A DNA stretch of 64,000 nucleotides from Carnobacterium inhibens subsp. inhibens DSM 13024 (GCF_000746825.1 NZ_JQIV01000006.1:1974501-2038500), one strand, 5' to 3'; positions 49,203 through 59,073 are shown, counted from the stretch's first letter. Numbers and translations: made by a program. The notes: generated by a model not told the origin, from the letters alone.

Positions 49203-50030
49203 ATGACTGAATTAAGAAACCAAATCATAAAAGCAATGCAAGTCAAACCATCTATTGATCCAAAAGAAGAAATACGTAAAAGTGTCGATTTTTTAAAAGC
49301 GTATTTAAAAAAACATTCCTTTTTAAAAACGCTGGTATTAGGGATCAGTGGAGGCCAAGATTCTACCTTAGTCGGTAAATTAGGCCAAATAGCTGTGAAT
49401 GAATTGCGTGAAGAAACAGGAGATATTTCTTATCAGTTTATTGCAATACGTCTTCCTTATGGAGAACAAGCAGATGAAAAAGATGCTATGGATGCCATTG
49501 AGTTTATTGGTGCAGACAAGGTAGTGAAAGTAAATGTAAAACCTGGAGTGGATGCAACAGTACAAACACTGGAAGAATCAGGTATTCCAATCAAAGATTT
49601 TGTTAAAGGAAATATTAAAGCTCGTCAACGCATGATCATCCAATATGCAATAGCTGGAAGCAACAATGGAGCAGTATTAGGAACCGATCATTCTGCAGAA
49701 TCAATTACTGGATTTTACACAAAATTCGGAGACGGCGGAACGGATATCAATCCTATATTTAGATTAAACAAACGTCAAGGAAAAGCCTTATTAAAAGAAT
49801 TAGGAGCTCCTAAACATTTGTATGAAAAAGTTCCAACGGCTGATCTAGAAGAAGACAAACCTTCTTTACCAGATGAAATGGCGTTAGGTGTAACGTATGA
49901 TCAAATTGATGATTACCTAGAAGGAAAAGAAATTGCTGAAGCAGCAGCTCAAACTATTGAGAGTTGGTATGTGAAAACAGAACATAAACGCCATTTGCCG
50001 ATTACGATTTTTGATGATTTTTGGAAATAA
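49203..50030 (+). CDS. nadE: Ammonia-dependent NAD synthetase
   Basis: NadE amidates nicotinate adenine dinucleotide to NAD. The 275-residue protein has the N-type ATP pyrophosphatase loop [15 protein letters not shown] and the C-terminal [14 protein letters not shown] typical of the family. There is no N-terminal glutaminase domain, so it uses ammonia. AGAGGAT precedes the ATG. It lies directly after pncB. Confidence 0.97.
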   Translation: MTELRNQIIKAMQVKPSIDPKEEIRKSVDFLKAYLKKHSFLKTLVLGISGGQDSTLVGKLGQIAVNELREETGDISYQFIAIRLPYGEQADEKDAMDAIEFIGADKVVKVNVKPGVDATVQTLEESGIPIKDFVKGNIKARQRMIIQYAIAGSNNGAVLGTDHSAESITGFYTKFGDGGTDINPIFRLNKRQGKALLKELGAPKHLYEKVPTADLEEDKPSLPDEMALGVTYDQIDDYLEGKEIAEAAAQTIESWYVKTEHKRHLPITIFDDFWK

Positions 50031-50061
50031 CAGTACTTGTAATAAAAGGAAATAAAACACT

Positions 50062-50093
50062 AAAAGGCTGGAAAATTTATTCCAGCTTTTTTC
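50062..50093 (+). terminator. Terminator after nadE
   Basis: AAAAGGCTGGAA pairs with TTCCAGCTTTT around an A/T loop, with T6. Confidence 0.85.
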
Positions 50094-50151
50094 TGTTACT
50101 AGGTAGCATTAGATTTAAGTGATTGTACATTTAGAATGAGAGGTGAAAACA

Positions 50152-51126
50152 GTGGAAATGGAAAAATTGTCACTTGTCATTCCTTGTTATAACGAGGAAC
50201 AGACGATTCCCCTTTTTTTTGATGCAGTTGAAAAGATACAGTCACTATTAGAGAATACAACTATTGAATATATCTTTGTCAATGATGGTTCAAAGGATCA
50301 TACGTTGACTATTTTACGCGAAATGGTTCAACAACATCCAACGACCATTAGATATCTGTCTTTTTCGCGAAACTTTGGCAAAGAAGCTGCTTTATATGCT
50401 GGCTTAGAACATGCTACAGGAGATTATGTAGCAGTGATGGATGTTGACTTACAAGATCCACCTGAATTGCTGCCTCAAATGCTTCGTCTGATACGTGAAG
50501 AAGCATACGATTGTGTAGGGACAAGGAGAGTGAGCCGAAAAGGCGAACCGCCGCTCCGTTCTTTTTTAGCAAAAGAGTTTTATCGAATCATGAATCGCAT
50601 TTCTGCAGTTGAATTTGTAGACGGTGCGCGAGATTATCGGTTAATGACTCGTCAAATGGTTGAGGCTATTCTTTCTATGACTGAGGTAAATCGTTTTTCG
50701 AAAGGGATTTTTAGTTGGGTAGGCTTTGACACCAAATATTTAGAGTTTGAAAATAAAGAACGATCCGCAGGTAAATCTACGTGGTCTATTTGGACATTAT
50801 TTAAATATTCATTAGATGCCATTGTGGATTTTTCAGATATTCCGTTGGCAATAGCTTCTTTTGTAGGACTTTTTTCGTTTGTTGCAGCTGTTTTCTTTAT
50901 GATCGTGATTGTTATCCGAACGGTTTTATTTGATGATCCTACAGCAGGTTGGCCATCATTAGTAACCATAATATTAGCTATTGGAGGGTTGCAGCTATTT
51001 TGTTTAGGGATCGTTGGGAAATATTTAGGAAAAACATATTTAGAAACGAAGAAAAGACCTATTTATATTTTAAAAGAAACAGATAACAATCAAAAAAACG
51101 AAAAGAAACAAAAGAAAGTTCTTTAA
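50152..51126 (+). CDS. Family 2 glycosyltransferase, GtrB/DPM1-like
   Basis: The 324-residue protein has an N-terminal GT-A domain (SLVIPCYNEEQ, FVNDGSKD, VMDVDLQDPPE) and two C-terminal membrane helices (about residues 230-300), the plan of undecaprenyl-phosphate hexose synthases. These load a sugar on the lipid carrier for transfer outside the cell. GTG at 50152 is preferred, since AGAGGTG at 50139-50145 precedes it; ATG at 50158 is possible. The LtaS-like gene begins 15 bases after the stop, so the lipid-linked sugar may modify a glycerophosphate polymer. Confidence 0.88.
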   Translation: MEMEKLSLVIPCYNEEQTIPLFFDAVEKIQSLLENTTIEYIFVNDGSKDHTLTILREMVQQHPTTIRYLSFSRNFGKEAALYAGLEHATGDYVAVMDVDLQDPPELLPQMLRLIREEAYDCVGTRRVSRKGEPPLRSFLAKEFYRIMNRISAVEFVDGARDYRLMTRQMVEAILSMTEVNRFSKGIFSWVGFDTKYLEFENKERSAGKSTWSIWTLFKYSLDAIVDFSDIPLAIASFVGLFSFVAAVFFMIVIVIRTVLFDDPTAGWPSLVTIILAIGGLQLFCLGIVGKYLGKTYLETKKRPIYILKETDNNQKNEKKQKKVL

Positions 51127-51141
51127 TAAAGGTGAATGAAA

Positions 51142-53037
51142 ATGAGAAAAATAAAGAAGAAAAAAAAATGGGCATTTTCATATAAGGCTCAAACGATTTT
51201 AACAGGTTGCTTGAAAACGATTCTGGTTGGGCTGATAATGTCAATCGCAGGGAATTTTTTACTGCAATTTTTTCAAAACCAATACAGCTTTTCCTTAGCA
51301 ATGAATTTTGCTTTCAATTGGCATACAGAATTATTTTTATTCGGAGCGTTTTTACTATTTGTTTTGTACATATGGATGACGTCTCTTTTCGGATCTCGCT
51401 GGTTGAGTGCTCTTATCTTGCTTTTAGGTGTACTAGTGATTGGCGTTACAACACAACAGAAAATGGCGTTACGTGGAGAACCATTGTACCCTTCTGATTT
51501 TTCGATGATTCGAGAATTGCCTTTTTTGATTCGTATGATTGATAGCAAACTTATCTTAGCAATGGGTATTTTTTTTCTTTGTTTAGTAAGTATAGCTGTC
51601 TTTATTTTAGTTAGAAAAAAAAGAAAGAACCAATGGGAAAGACCAGTACAAACTAAAGCAAGTTGGCTAATAAGAGGAAGTACATTTCTAGTAGCTAGTT
51701 TCATTCTTTTTTACAGTTCTTGTTTTAATCAAACAGGGAATGTATTTAAGGCTGCTTATGATCGGTATGCTTACTGGATTCCTTATAGTCAGCAAATGAA
51801 TTATTACAACAATGGATTTATCGGAGGGTTTCTATACAATCTTGGTATAAATGCTATGACAAAACCAATAAATTATTCAAAACAACAAGTGGCGGATATT
51901 GTTCACAAATATGAAGAAAAAGCTGCAGAGATAAATGAAAGTAGGAAGGCTGCATTAAATGATGTAAATATTATTTATGTGATGAATGAAAGTTTTTCAG
52001 ATCCTTTAGATCTTGAAGGAATAACCCTCTCAAAAGACCCTATTCCCAAGATCCGCGAGTTAGAAAAAACAACTTTAAGCGGAAAAATTCTATCACAAGG
52101 GTATGGAGGCGGAACAGCCAATATTGAATTTGAAGCATTAACTGGATTATCAATGGAACCAATGGCAGCTAGTTTAACAACACCTTATACACAATTGGTT
52201 TCTAGAATGAGTAAATTGCCTTCTATTGTGTCTTATTTGAACCAACAAAATTATGCTACGACTGCTATCCATCCGTACAATACAACCATGTACAAACGCA
52301 ATGAAGTGTATCAAAAGCTTGGATTTAAAACATTTCTAAATGAAACAAATATGGAGTTTGTCGAAAAAAATGATCGAAATCCGTATATTTCAGACCAGTC
52401 TGCCTATCATGAAGTTTTAAAACAAATGAAACACACAAAAGAATCTGATTTTATCCACTTGGTAAGTATGCAAAATCATATGAGTTATAGTGGTAAATAC
52501 CCAAATACAGATTTTTCAGCGCAAGGAACAGGAAACGCTAAAGAAGCTGCTAATTATCTACAAGACTTAAAATATAGTGATGATGCATTAGATGATTTTT
52601 TAACAACTATCGAACAATTACCGGAAAAAACGATCGTGGTTTTTTGGGGAGATCATTTGCCTAGTTTTTATAGTGAGAGCATTGTTGAAACCAATGGAAG
52701 TTTAAAGATGCATCAGACTCCGCTGCTTATCTATTCTAATTTTTCGGTAAACGATGATACATTAGGAACAATCAGTCCTATTTATTTCATGAATCATATT
52801 TTAACTATTGCAAATGCACAGGTTACTCCTTTTTACGCATTTTTAATGGAATTAGAAGAAGGGTTACCGGCTTTTGAAAAAGGACTATATCTTGAAAATA
52901 ATACAGAAACAATCATTACTGAACGGAAAGATCTTTCAAAAGAAACTCAAGATTTACTAAATGTATACGATATGATTCAATACGATGTAACAGCAGGAGA
53001 AAATTATAGCCAAGTACTTAATTTTTTTGAAAATTGA
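51142..53037 (+). CDS. LtaS-like phosphoglycerol transferase family protein
   Basis: The 631-residue protein has a very basic N-terminus, about five membrane helices (residues 20-210) and an extracellular sulfatase-type domain (about 270-590). That domain has the metal-binding VMNESFSD, a catalytic-threonine candidate in GGGTANIEFEALTG, and WGDHLPSFY. It belongs to the LTA synthase family and not clearly to the main LtaS branch. ATG at 51142 leaves eight bases from AAAGGTG; ATG at 51136 leaves two. It pairs with the preceding glycosyltransferase. Confidence 0.87.
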   Translation: MRKIKKKKKWAFSYKAQTILTGCLKTILVGLIMSIAGNFLLQFFQNQYSFSLAMNFAFNWHTELFLFGAFLLFVLYIWMTSLFGSRWLSALILLLGVLVIGVTTQQKMALRGEPLYPSDFSMIRELPFLIRMIDSKLILAMGIFFLCLVSIAVFILVRKKRKNQWERPVQTKASWLIRGSTFLVASFILFYSSCFNQTGNVFKAAYDRYAYWIPYSQQMNYYNNGFIGGFLYNLGINAMTKPINYSKQQVADIVHKYEEKAAEINESRKAALNDVNIIYVMNESFSDPLDLEGITLSKDPIPKIRELEKTTLSGKILSQGYGGGTANIEFEALTGLSMEPMAASLTTPYTQLVSRMSKLPSIVSYLNQQNYATTAIHPYNTTMYKRNEVYQKLGFKTFLNETNMEFVEKNDRNPYISDQSAYHEVLKQMKHTKESDFIHLVSMQNHMSYSGKYPNTDFSAQGTGNAKEAANYLQDLKYSDDALDDFLTTIEQLPEKTIVVFWGDHLPSFYSESIVETNGSLKMHQTPLLIYSNFSVNDDTLGTISPIYFMNHILTIANAQVTPFYAFLMELEEGLPAFEKGLYLENNTETIITERKDLSKETQDLLNVYDMIQYDVTAGENYSQVLNFFEN

Positions 53038-53052
53038 GTGCTTGTTTTTTAC

Positions 53053-53081
53053 TTGCATTTTTGGTCTATACCATTTATAAT
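53053..53081 (+). promoter_or_regulatory. nag operon promoter
   Basis: TTGCAT at 53053-53058 and consensus TATAAT at 53076-53081 with 17-base spacing. The spacer contains the NagR-type operator. Confidence 0.8.
53062..53073 (+). promoter_or_regulatory. NagR (YvoA/DasR-type) operator
   Basis: TGGTCTATACCA differs by one base from the dre core TGGTCTAGACCA bound by DasR and NagR proteins. It lies wholly between the -35 and -10 of nagA, where binding would block polymerase. The regulator gene is the third of the operon. Confidence 0.75.
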
Positions 53082-53109
53082 GGAATAAAAGAGCAAAGGA
53101 GACAAAAAA

Positions 53110-54240
53110 ATGGCTAATGTACTAACAAATGTGACGGTTTATACTGGAGAAGAAAAAATAGAAGAAGCATTTATTCGCTTTTCTGAAGAAGTTCTTGCTG
53201 TAGGCAAAATGAGTGACTATAAAAAAGAAACATCTGATCAAGAACAAGACGCTTCTGGGAAAATTGTTTTACCTGGGTTTATTGATGTTCACAGTCATGG
53301 TGGATACAGCTATGATAATATGGATGCTAATTCAGAAGAAATCAATCAAATGATCCAAAAAATGCATAAAGAAGGAATCACTTCTTACTTTGCTACAACG
53401 ATGACGCAATCTTACGATGCTATTGATAAAGCTCTTATTGCTATAAACGAAGCTGCAATGAAAAATCCAGTGATTCAAGGTATTCATTTAGAAGGACCTT
53501 TTGTATCTGTGGATTTTAAAGGAGCACAACCTGAGGAGTATATCCGTGTACCAGACGCAAAACAAATGGAGAAATGGAACAAGTTAAGTGGAAACCGTAT
53601 TCGCTTAGTAACATATGCTTCAGAAACAAGTGATGCTTCAGAATTTGAAGAGTATTGTGTAAATCATAATATTGTACTTTCGATCGGTCATAGTAATGCT
53701 ACTAGAGCACAGTTGATGGATTCTAAAGCATCACATATTACACATTTGTATAATGCACAACGAGGCTTACACCATCGTGAGCCAGGAGTAACTGGACATG
53801 CCTTTTTAGAAGATTCTATTTACACAGAAATGATTGTGGACGGCTATCACATCCATCCTGACATGGTCAACCTTGCTTATAAAGTAAAAGGACCCGACAG
53901 AATTGAAGTTATTACTGATTCAATGCGTGCAAAAGGACTTCCTGATGGAGAAAGCGAGTTAGGCGGACAAAAAGTACTTGTAAAAAATAATCAAGCAAGA
54001 TTAGTAGATGGTACTTTAGCAGGTAGTGTGTTGACGTTTAATGATGCATTTAAAAATATTATGGCCTTTACAGGATGCAGTGTTGAAGATGCAGTTAAAA
54101 TGACTTCTGTTAACCAAGCAAGAGAATTTAGTTTGGTTAAAAAAGGAAGTCTTACAGCTGGTAAAGATGCTGATATAGTAGTAATGAACGCTGATTTTGA
54201 TGTAGAACATACATTTAGTTATGGAAAAATGGTTTATTAA
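53110..54240 (+). CDS. nagA: N-acetylglucosamine-6-phosphate deacetylase
   Basis: NagA removes acetate from GlcNAc 6-phosphate, giving glucosamine 6-phosphate. The 376-residue amidohydrolase shows HSHGG with His61 and His63, EGPFVS, GHSNA, THLYNA and TDSM metal and substrate segments. GGAG precedes the ATG. nagB follows 32 bases later. The operator in the promoter suggests repression by NagR until amino sugar arrives. Confidence 0.97.
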   Translation: MANVLTNVTVYTGEEKIEEAFIRFSEEVLAVGKMSDYKKETSDQEQDASGKIVLPGFIDVHSHGGYSYDNMDANSEEINQMIQKMHKEGITSYFATTMTQSYDAIDKALIAINEAAMKNPVIQGIHLEGPFVSVDFKGAQPEEYIRVPDAKQMEKWNKLSGNRIRLVTYASETSDASEFEEYCVNHNIVLSIGHSNATRAQLMDSKASHITHLYNAQRGLHHREPGVTGHAFLEDSIYTEMIVDGYHIHPDMVNLAYKVKGPDRIEVITDSMRAKGLPDGESELGGQKVLVKNNQARLVDGTLAGSVLTFNDAFKNIMAFTGCSVEDAVKMTSVNQAREFSLVKKGSLTAGKDADIVVMNADFDVEHTFSYGKMVY

Positions 54241-54272
54241 TAAGAACTTGAAAAGGAAAAGGGGAAATTAAA

Positions 54273-54980
54273 ATGGAAATTATTGTTGTAAAAGATAACG
54301 TTGAAGGTGGAAAAAAAGCATTTGAACTAATTAAAGAGGGTATGGACCAAGGAGCTAAAGTCTTAGGTTTAGCTACAGGAAGTACACCCATTTCTTTGTA
54401 TCATGAAATGATTAAAAGCGACATAGATTTTTCGGACATGACAGCTATTAATTTAGATGAATACGTTGGGTTGGCTCCTACAGATTCTCAAAGTTACCAT
54501 TATTTTATGGATCAAGAACTTTTTTCTAAAAAGCCATTCAAAGAAACGTTTGTTCCAAATGGTCTAGCAGAAGATGCAGAACAAGAGGGCAAACGCTATG
54601 ATCAAATTATTGAAAATCACCCAATTGATATTCAAGTTTTAGGAATTGGAAGCAATGGACACATTGGATTTAATGAACCTGGTACTCCTTTTGATTTAAC
54701 AACACATAAAGTAGAGTTGCTTCCTTCTACAATTGAAGCCAATAAACGCTTTTTTGACAATGTTGAAGATGTTCCACGCTTAGCTTACTCAATGGGAATC
54801 AAATCAATCATGAAGTCTAAAAAAATTATTTTGATGGCGTATGGTGAAACAAAAGCAGAAGCGATAAAAAATTCAATTGAAGGCCCTGTAACAGAAGAAG
54901 TTCCTGGAAGTATCTTGCAAAATCATGACAATGTCATTATGATTGTAGATGAGGAAGCAGCGAAATTAATCCAACGATAG
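54273..54980 (+). CDS. nagB: Glucosamine-6-phosphate deaminase
   Basis: NagB converts glucosamine 6-phosphate to fructose 6-phosphate and ammonia. The 235-residue protein is the short Firmicutes type with [27 protein letters not shown] and PGSILQNH. It lacks the longer C-terminus and allosteric-site region of E. coli NagB. It lies between nagA and the regulator, opposing GlmS and feeding glycolysis. Confidence 0.97.
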   Translation: MEIIVVKDNVEGGKKAFELIKEGMDQGAKVLGLATGSTPISLYHEMIKSDIDFSDMTAINLDEYVGLAPTDSQSYHYFMDQELFSKKPFKETFVPNGLAEDAEQEGKRYDQIIENHPIDIQVLGIGSNGHIGFNEPGTPFDLTTHKVELLPSTIEANKRFFDNVEDVPRLAYSMGIKSIMKSKKIILMAYGETKAEAIKNSIEGPVTEEVPGSILQNHDNVIMIVDEEAAKLIQR

Positions 54981-54990
54981 GAGCGAAATC

Positions 54991-55707
54991 ATGGCTAAGG
55001 CGACACCAGTTTACATTCAAATTCATAATCAAATAAGAAAAATGATAGAAAAAGAAGTTTGGAAAATAGGAGAGCGGATTCCTTCTGAAAGAGATTTAGC
55101 TATCCAATTTAATGTCAGCCGAATGACCTTGAGACAAGCCGTACAAACTCTTGTAGATGAAGGAATCTTAGAGAGAAAAGTAGGCTCTGGCACCTATGTA
55201 TCCAATAAAAAAGTCCAAGAAAAAATGGCGGGTATTCAAAGTTTTACGGATATTATGGTTTCGCAAGGTCGAAAGCCAACAAGCAAAACGATTTCGTATC
55301 ATGTTAAACCTGCTAGTGTAAGCGAAGCAGAAAATTTAAAATTGGAACCTGAAGAAATGGTTTTAAGAATGGAACGAATACGTTATGCTGACGATATTCC
55401 CATTTGTTTTGAAGTAGCAACGATTCCATACTCTCTAGTAGAATCATTAGGGAAACAAGAAATTACTAAATCACTTTATAAAGCACTAGAATCTGAGCAA
55501 GGCATTACTGTTCAACGAGCTGAACAAACCGTTTCTGCTATGCGTGCTTCTGAAAAAATTGCTGAATATTTGTCGATTAAACGTGGAGAATCTATTCTTC
55601 AATTAAAACAAATTAGTTATTCAAAAGATGATTTGCCTTTTGAATATGTTCGTACTCAATATGTAGGGGAACGATTTGAGTTTTACTTGGAAAAAGACTT
55701 ACGCTAA
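54991..55707 (+). CDS. nagR: GntR/HutC family repressor of amino-sugar genes
   Basis: The 238-residue protein has an N-terminal winged helix (IPSERDLAIQFNVSRMTLRQA) and a C-terminal UTRA ligand domain. This is the architecture of NagR/YvoA, which responds to glucosamine or GlcNAc phosphates. It is 10 bases after nagB, in the same order as B. subtilis nagA-nagB-nagR. A matching operator is in the operon's own promoter, so it probably autoregulates. Confidence 0.93.
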   Translation: MAKATPVYIQIHNQIRKMIEKEVWKIGERIPSERDLAIQFNVSRMTLRQAVQTLVDEGILERKVGSGTYVSNKKVQEKMAGIQSFTDIMVSQGRKPTSKTISYHVKPASVSEAENLKLEPEEMVLRMERIRYADDIPICFEVATIPYSLVESLGKQEITKSLYKALESEQGITVQRAEQTVSAMRASEKIAEYLSIKRGESILQLKQISYSKDDLPFEYVRTQYVGERFEFYLEKDLR

Positions 55708-55735
55708 AGTTATTTTAGCGCAAGTCTTTTTTTTG
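55691..55735 (+). terminator. Terminator overlapping the nagR 3' end
   Basis: AAAAAGACTTACGCTAAA pairs with TTTAGCGCAAGTCTTTTT with one mismatch. The 5' arm includes the last codons of nagR. Confidence 0.9.
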
Positions 55736-55774
55736 ATGATGACCATAACCAAAGGATTTGAAATGAAATTGCAA

Positions 55775-55803
55775 TTGTCTTTTAGTCATGAAGTTTGTAT
55801 AAT
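55775..55803 (+). promoter_or_regulatory. tagO promoter
   Basis: TTGTCT at 55775-55780 and consensus TATAAT at 55798-55803 with 17-base spacing. Confidence 0.8.
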
Positions 55804-55840
55804 GAGAGAAAGAGTGGCACTGAAAGTAGGTTTATTTTTT

Positions 55841-56929
55841 ATGTATGATATGTTTCAAGTGTTGGTTTTCTGTATTTTTACAGTTGTTATCAGCTTTATA
55901 TTGACACCATTAGTAAAAAAATTAGCACTAAAAGTAAATGCTATAGACAAACCTGGTGAAAGACGAGTGAATGTAAAAGCTATGCCAACACTAGGAGGAT
56001 TAGCAATCTATTTATCTTTTTATATTTCTTTGTTTTTTTTACAACCGATACCGATTAAGCAAATTTTTCCTTTATTTATAGCTTCGACCATTATTATTAT
56101 TACTGGGGTAATCGATGATTTGATTGAAATCTCTCCAAGATTAAAAATGTTAGGGATTGTTATTGGTGCCTTGATTATCTATTATGCAGCCGATATTCGA
56201 ATGGATCTCGTGACATTTCCTTTAATTGGAGAAGTGCATTTAGGGATTTTTAGTTTACCTATAACGTTAATATGGATTTTGGCGATTACGAATGCTGTTA
56301 ATTTAATTGACGGCTTAGATGGATTAGCAACCGGAGTTTCAATTATTGCTTTAACAACTATGGGAATTATTGGATTTTTCTTTTTAACCATATCTGATGT
56401 TGCAGTACCTATAATGATTTTTACACTTGTGGCTGCAGCTATTGGTTTTTTACCTTATAATTTTTTTCCAGCTCGTATTTTTCTAGGAGACACAGGTGCT
56501 TTATTCCTTGGCTTCATGATATCTATCATGTCATTGCAAGGATTAAAAAACGCAACTTTGATTACATTAATTATACCAGTTGTTATACTAGGCATACCGA
56601 TCACTGACACGATTGCTGCTATTTTGAGAAGACGATTAAATCAAAGGCCAATTTCTAGTGCAGACAAAATGCATTTGCACCATCGCTTGATGACATTGGG
56701 ATTGACCCATAGACAGACAGTACTGGCTATTTATTGTATTGCTGCCATGTTTTCGTTGATTGCGTTAATGTATCCAATATCTACATTTATTGGGTCCATA
56801 ATGTTGACTATCGGCCTGCTATTGGGACTAGAGTTATTTATTGAATTAATTGGATTAGTTAGTGAAGAAAGAAGACCTTTACTGACAAGGCTAAAACGAT
56901 TTGCAAAAAAAGTAAATCGAAAGAGATAA
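55841..56929 (+). CDS. tagO: Undecaprenyl-phosphate GlcNAc-1-phosphate transferase (TagO/WecA)
   Basis: The enzyme moves GlcNAc-1-phosphate to undecaprenyl phosphate, the first step of wall teichoic acid or related polymers. The 362-residue protein has about eleven helices and the family motifs PTLGG, the Asp pair in GVIDDL, NLIDGLDGLA, FLGDTGALFLGF and HLHHRL. Start 55841 is chosen because the promoter's -10 covers 55798-55803, so earlier in-frame ATGs precede or overlap it. The ribosome site AAAGTAGG is weak and 11 bases away. An LCP gene lies convergent next to it. Confidence 0.92.
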   Translation: MYDMFQVLVFCIFTVVISFILTPLVKKLALKVNAIDKPGERRVNVKAMPTLGGLAIYLSFYISLFFLQPIPIKQIFPLFIASTIIIITGVIDDLIEISPRLKMLGIVIGALIIYYAADIRMDLVTFPLIGEVHLGIFSLPITLIWILAITNAVNLIDGLDGLATGVSIIALTTMGIIGFFFLTISDVAVPIMIFTLVAAAIGFLPYNFFPARIFLGDTGALFLGFMISIMSLQGLKNATLITLIIPVVILGIPITDTIAAILRRRLNQRPISSADKMHLHHRLMTLGLTHRQTVLAIYCIAAMFSLIALMYPISTFIGSIMLTIGLLLGLELFIELIGLVSEERRPLLTRLKRFAKKVNRKR

Positions 56930-56959
56930 TAAAATGGGGCTGGAATAAAATGCCTCTAA

Positions 56960-57020
56960 TAAAAATACACTTCCAAAACTAATGGATTGTTTACTCATTA
57001 GTTTTGGAAGTGTATTTTTA
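56960..57020. terminator. Long bidirectional terminator between tagO and the LCP gene
   Basis: A perfect 25-bp inverted repeat (56960-56984 with 56996-57020) contains ACACTTCCAAAACTAATG and has A and T runs at its ends. It serves both converging genes. Confidence 0.92.
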
Positions 57021-57100
57021 TATTTAACTATAAAGCTGTGGGACGCTTTTTGAAAAAAAGCATCCTTTTGACACAACCTATTTTCTGGTTATTGCATTTG

Positions 57101-58150
57101 TTAATAAGCGTAATTTGTTATACCGTTGGTTTCAAATTCGTATCCTTCAGCATCTCGTTCATCGATAGAATCTAAGCCTAAAGCTACTCTAAAACGATGA
57201 CTGACAAAATCAACACTGTCAGGATAAAGTTCAACCATACTTGCACCATTCAACATAAAATCTGTCCATTCAAATGTATAAGAGTTAAATGCATATGAGC
57301 CTTCTAAACCTGTTTGAGCTATTCCAAGCATTTCATTAAAAGTTAAGTCAGTACGCATGTTTGATCCGACAGCTTCAATAACATCTGTATACTTTGTAAT
57401 TGACCCAACGCTAAGTGCTTTTTTCACAATAGCTTCTATCAGCAATTGTTGTCTCTCTCCACGTTTAACGTCATTATCAATTTTTCTTGTACGAGCCAAT
57501 GCTAAAGCTTCTTCACCATTTAATGTTTGATAACCTTCTTCTAACGTAATTTGATTCATCTCGCCATCAGAATTTTGCTCTGAGAAAGTTATTGGAACAT
57601 CCATTTCTATTCCACCTAAAGCATCTATGATTTTCAAAAAGGCATCAAAATTAAAGGTTACATAATAATGGACTGGAACATCTAATAATTCTTCAACAGT
57701 TTCAATCGTTGCTTGTTCTTCACCTTTGCTGTAGGCTGCATTAATTTTATCCTCATTATAATATTGTCCTTGATACATGATTGGAGTATAAGTATCTCTA
57801 GGAATACTAACCATATTGACTTCATGGTTGTTAGGGTCTATCGTCAAGTAAATGAGTGAATCGGTTCTTGAACTGCCAAGATTTCTGTCTTCGGTGTCAT
57901 CGATTCCCATAATTAAAATAGAGGTCGTTTCTTTTATCGGGTCTACTTCTACCTCTTTGGTACGATCTAGTTCATGATAAGAGTCATCAATCGTTTTTTG
58001 AGCAGTTGCATACAACTTAGCCGCGTATACCGCTATACCTAAAATAATAATCATAATAGGAATCATTATACTTAAGATAATCGTGTTTCTTCTTTTTTTT
58101 CTTTTATTAGTGTATGATGCGCTTCGACTAGTATTAGAATGTTTCTTCAC
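57101..58150 (-). CDS. LCP (LytR-CpsA-Psr) family wall polymer ligase
   Basis: LCP enzymes attach teichoic acids or polysaccharides from the lipid carrier to peptidoglycan. The protein has a basic cytoplasmic start, one membrane helix (about 23-45) and the LCP domain with GSSRTDSLIYLTIDP, VSIPRDTYTPI and ALARTRKIDNDVKRGERQQ, whose Arg and Asp residues bind pyrophosphate. AAGGAG lies one base from the ATG at 58156 but seven from the GTG at 58150, so GTG is preferred (349 residues). The convergent tagO makes the precursor. Confidence 0.93.
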   Translation of the reverse strand: MKKHSNTSRSASYTNKRKKRRNTIILSIMIPIMIIILGIAVYAAKLYATAQKTIDDSYHELDRTKEVEVDPIKETTSILIMGIDDTEDRNLGSSRTDSLIYLTIDPNNHEVNMVSIPRDTYTPIMYQGQYYNEDKINAAYSKGEEQATIETVEELLDVPVHYYVTFNFDAFLKIIDALGGIEMDVPITFSEQNSDGEMNQITLEEGYQTLNGEEALALARTRKIDNDVKRGERQQLLIEAIVKKALSVGSITKYTDVIEAVGSNMRTDLTFNEMLGIAQTGLEGSYAFNSYTFEWTDFMLNGASMVELYPDSVDFVSHRFRVALGLDSIDERDAEGYEFETNGITNYAY

Positions 58151-58301
58151 ACTCATTCTCCTTCAGAAAATCATTTTGTTGTTAGGGACTCAATCAGGTG
58201 TTAGTTAAAAAACATAAACAGCCTAAAATATCCTGTTTATTCTATCACGAATAAAAACAAGTAGAAAGTTTATTTAATAAAAAGTAATGTATTCTTAATA
58301 T

Positions 58302-58940
58302 TTAAAGTGAGATTTTTTTGTCACAATAAACTTGCGACCCCTTTTCAAAGGTGACTTGTCCATTGAGCCATTCAATGACTTTAGCTTGAAAAAAAGTTAG
58401 TTGCTCTTGATCAATTAAACAAGAGAACGAAACAATATCTGAATAAAAGACATCTTTTATTATATAGTTTGCTTCACGAAGTAAGTTTTCTAATTTTCCA
58501 GAGGCTGGATAAGAGACATGAATTGTCATTTGAGTGTGTAATTTTCTTTCAACCACTCCAATTTCGTTCAGTCCTTGACTGACGGCCTTTCCATAAGCAC
58601 GTATTAATCCACCTGCTCCCAGTTTTGTGCCGCCAAAATAACGTGTGACAACTGCCACAACGTTTTTTAATTGTCTTTTTTTTAGAACTTCCAGCATTGG
58701 AACCCCAGCTGTACCAGAAGGTTCTCCATCATCATAAGCACGCTGTATCTCATCGTGTTCACCAATCAAATAAGCCACGCAATTATGATTAGCTTTTCCG
58801 TGTTCTTTTTTGATCGATTGAATGAAATCTTGAGCTTCAATCTCATTTTTAACCTGTTTTAAATGGCAAATAAAGCGAGATTTTTTTATTTCTAATTCAA
58901 AGTTGCCATCTTTCTCAATAGTATAATAATGATTTAGCAT
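58302..58940 (-). CDS. YigZ/IMPACT family protein
   Basis: The 212-residue protein has the UPF0029 N-terminal domain (KKSRFICHLK, HNCVAYLIG, DDGEPSGTAG, VVTRYFGGTKLGAGGLIRAYG) and a C-terminal DUF1949 ferredoxin-like domain. Bacterial YigZ/YvyE function is not settled; the eukaryotic relative IMPACT regulates Gcn2. The start at 58940 follows GAAAGGACT on the minus strand. It is divergent from degV. Confidence 0.92.
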   Translation of the reverse strand: MLNHYYTIEKDGNFELEIKKSRFICHLKQVKNEIEAQDFIQSIKKEHGKANHNCVAYLIGEHDEIQRAYDDGEPSGTAGVPMLEVLKKRQLKNVVAVVTRYFGGTKLGAGGLIRAYGKAVSQGLNEIGVVERKLHTQMTIHVSYPASGKLENLLREANYIIKDVFYSDIVSFSCLIDQEQLTFFQAKVIEWLNGQVTFEKGSQVYCDKKISL

Positions 58941-59045
58941 AATGAGTCCTTTCATAAATTTAATGCTGACTTTATTTCAATAGTGTACCGTTAGTCTCAG
59001 TATTGAACAAGACTAATCTAGAAAATATAAAAAGTAAGAGGGAGG

Positions 59046-59073
59046 TTGAACCTAAAAAAAAGTATGCTATAAT
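59046..59073 (+). promoter_or_regulatory. degV promoter
   Basis: TTGAAC at 59046-59051 and TATAAT at 59068-59073 with 16-base spacing, and TG one base before the -10. Confidence 0.75.

Noticed and set aside
51273-51704. 143-codon reverse frame opposite the LtaS-like gene
   Set aside because: It is a shadow of the membrane-helix region, with no start context or family pattern.
55676-55840. N-terminal extension of tagO
   Set aside because: It runs through the nagR terminator and the tagO promoter.
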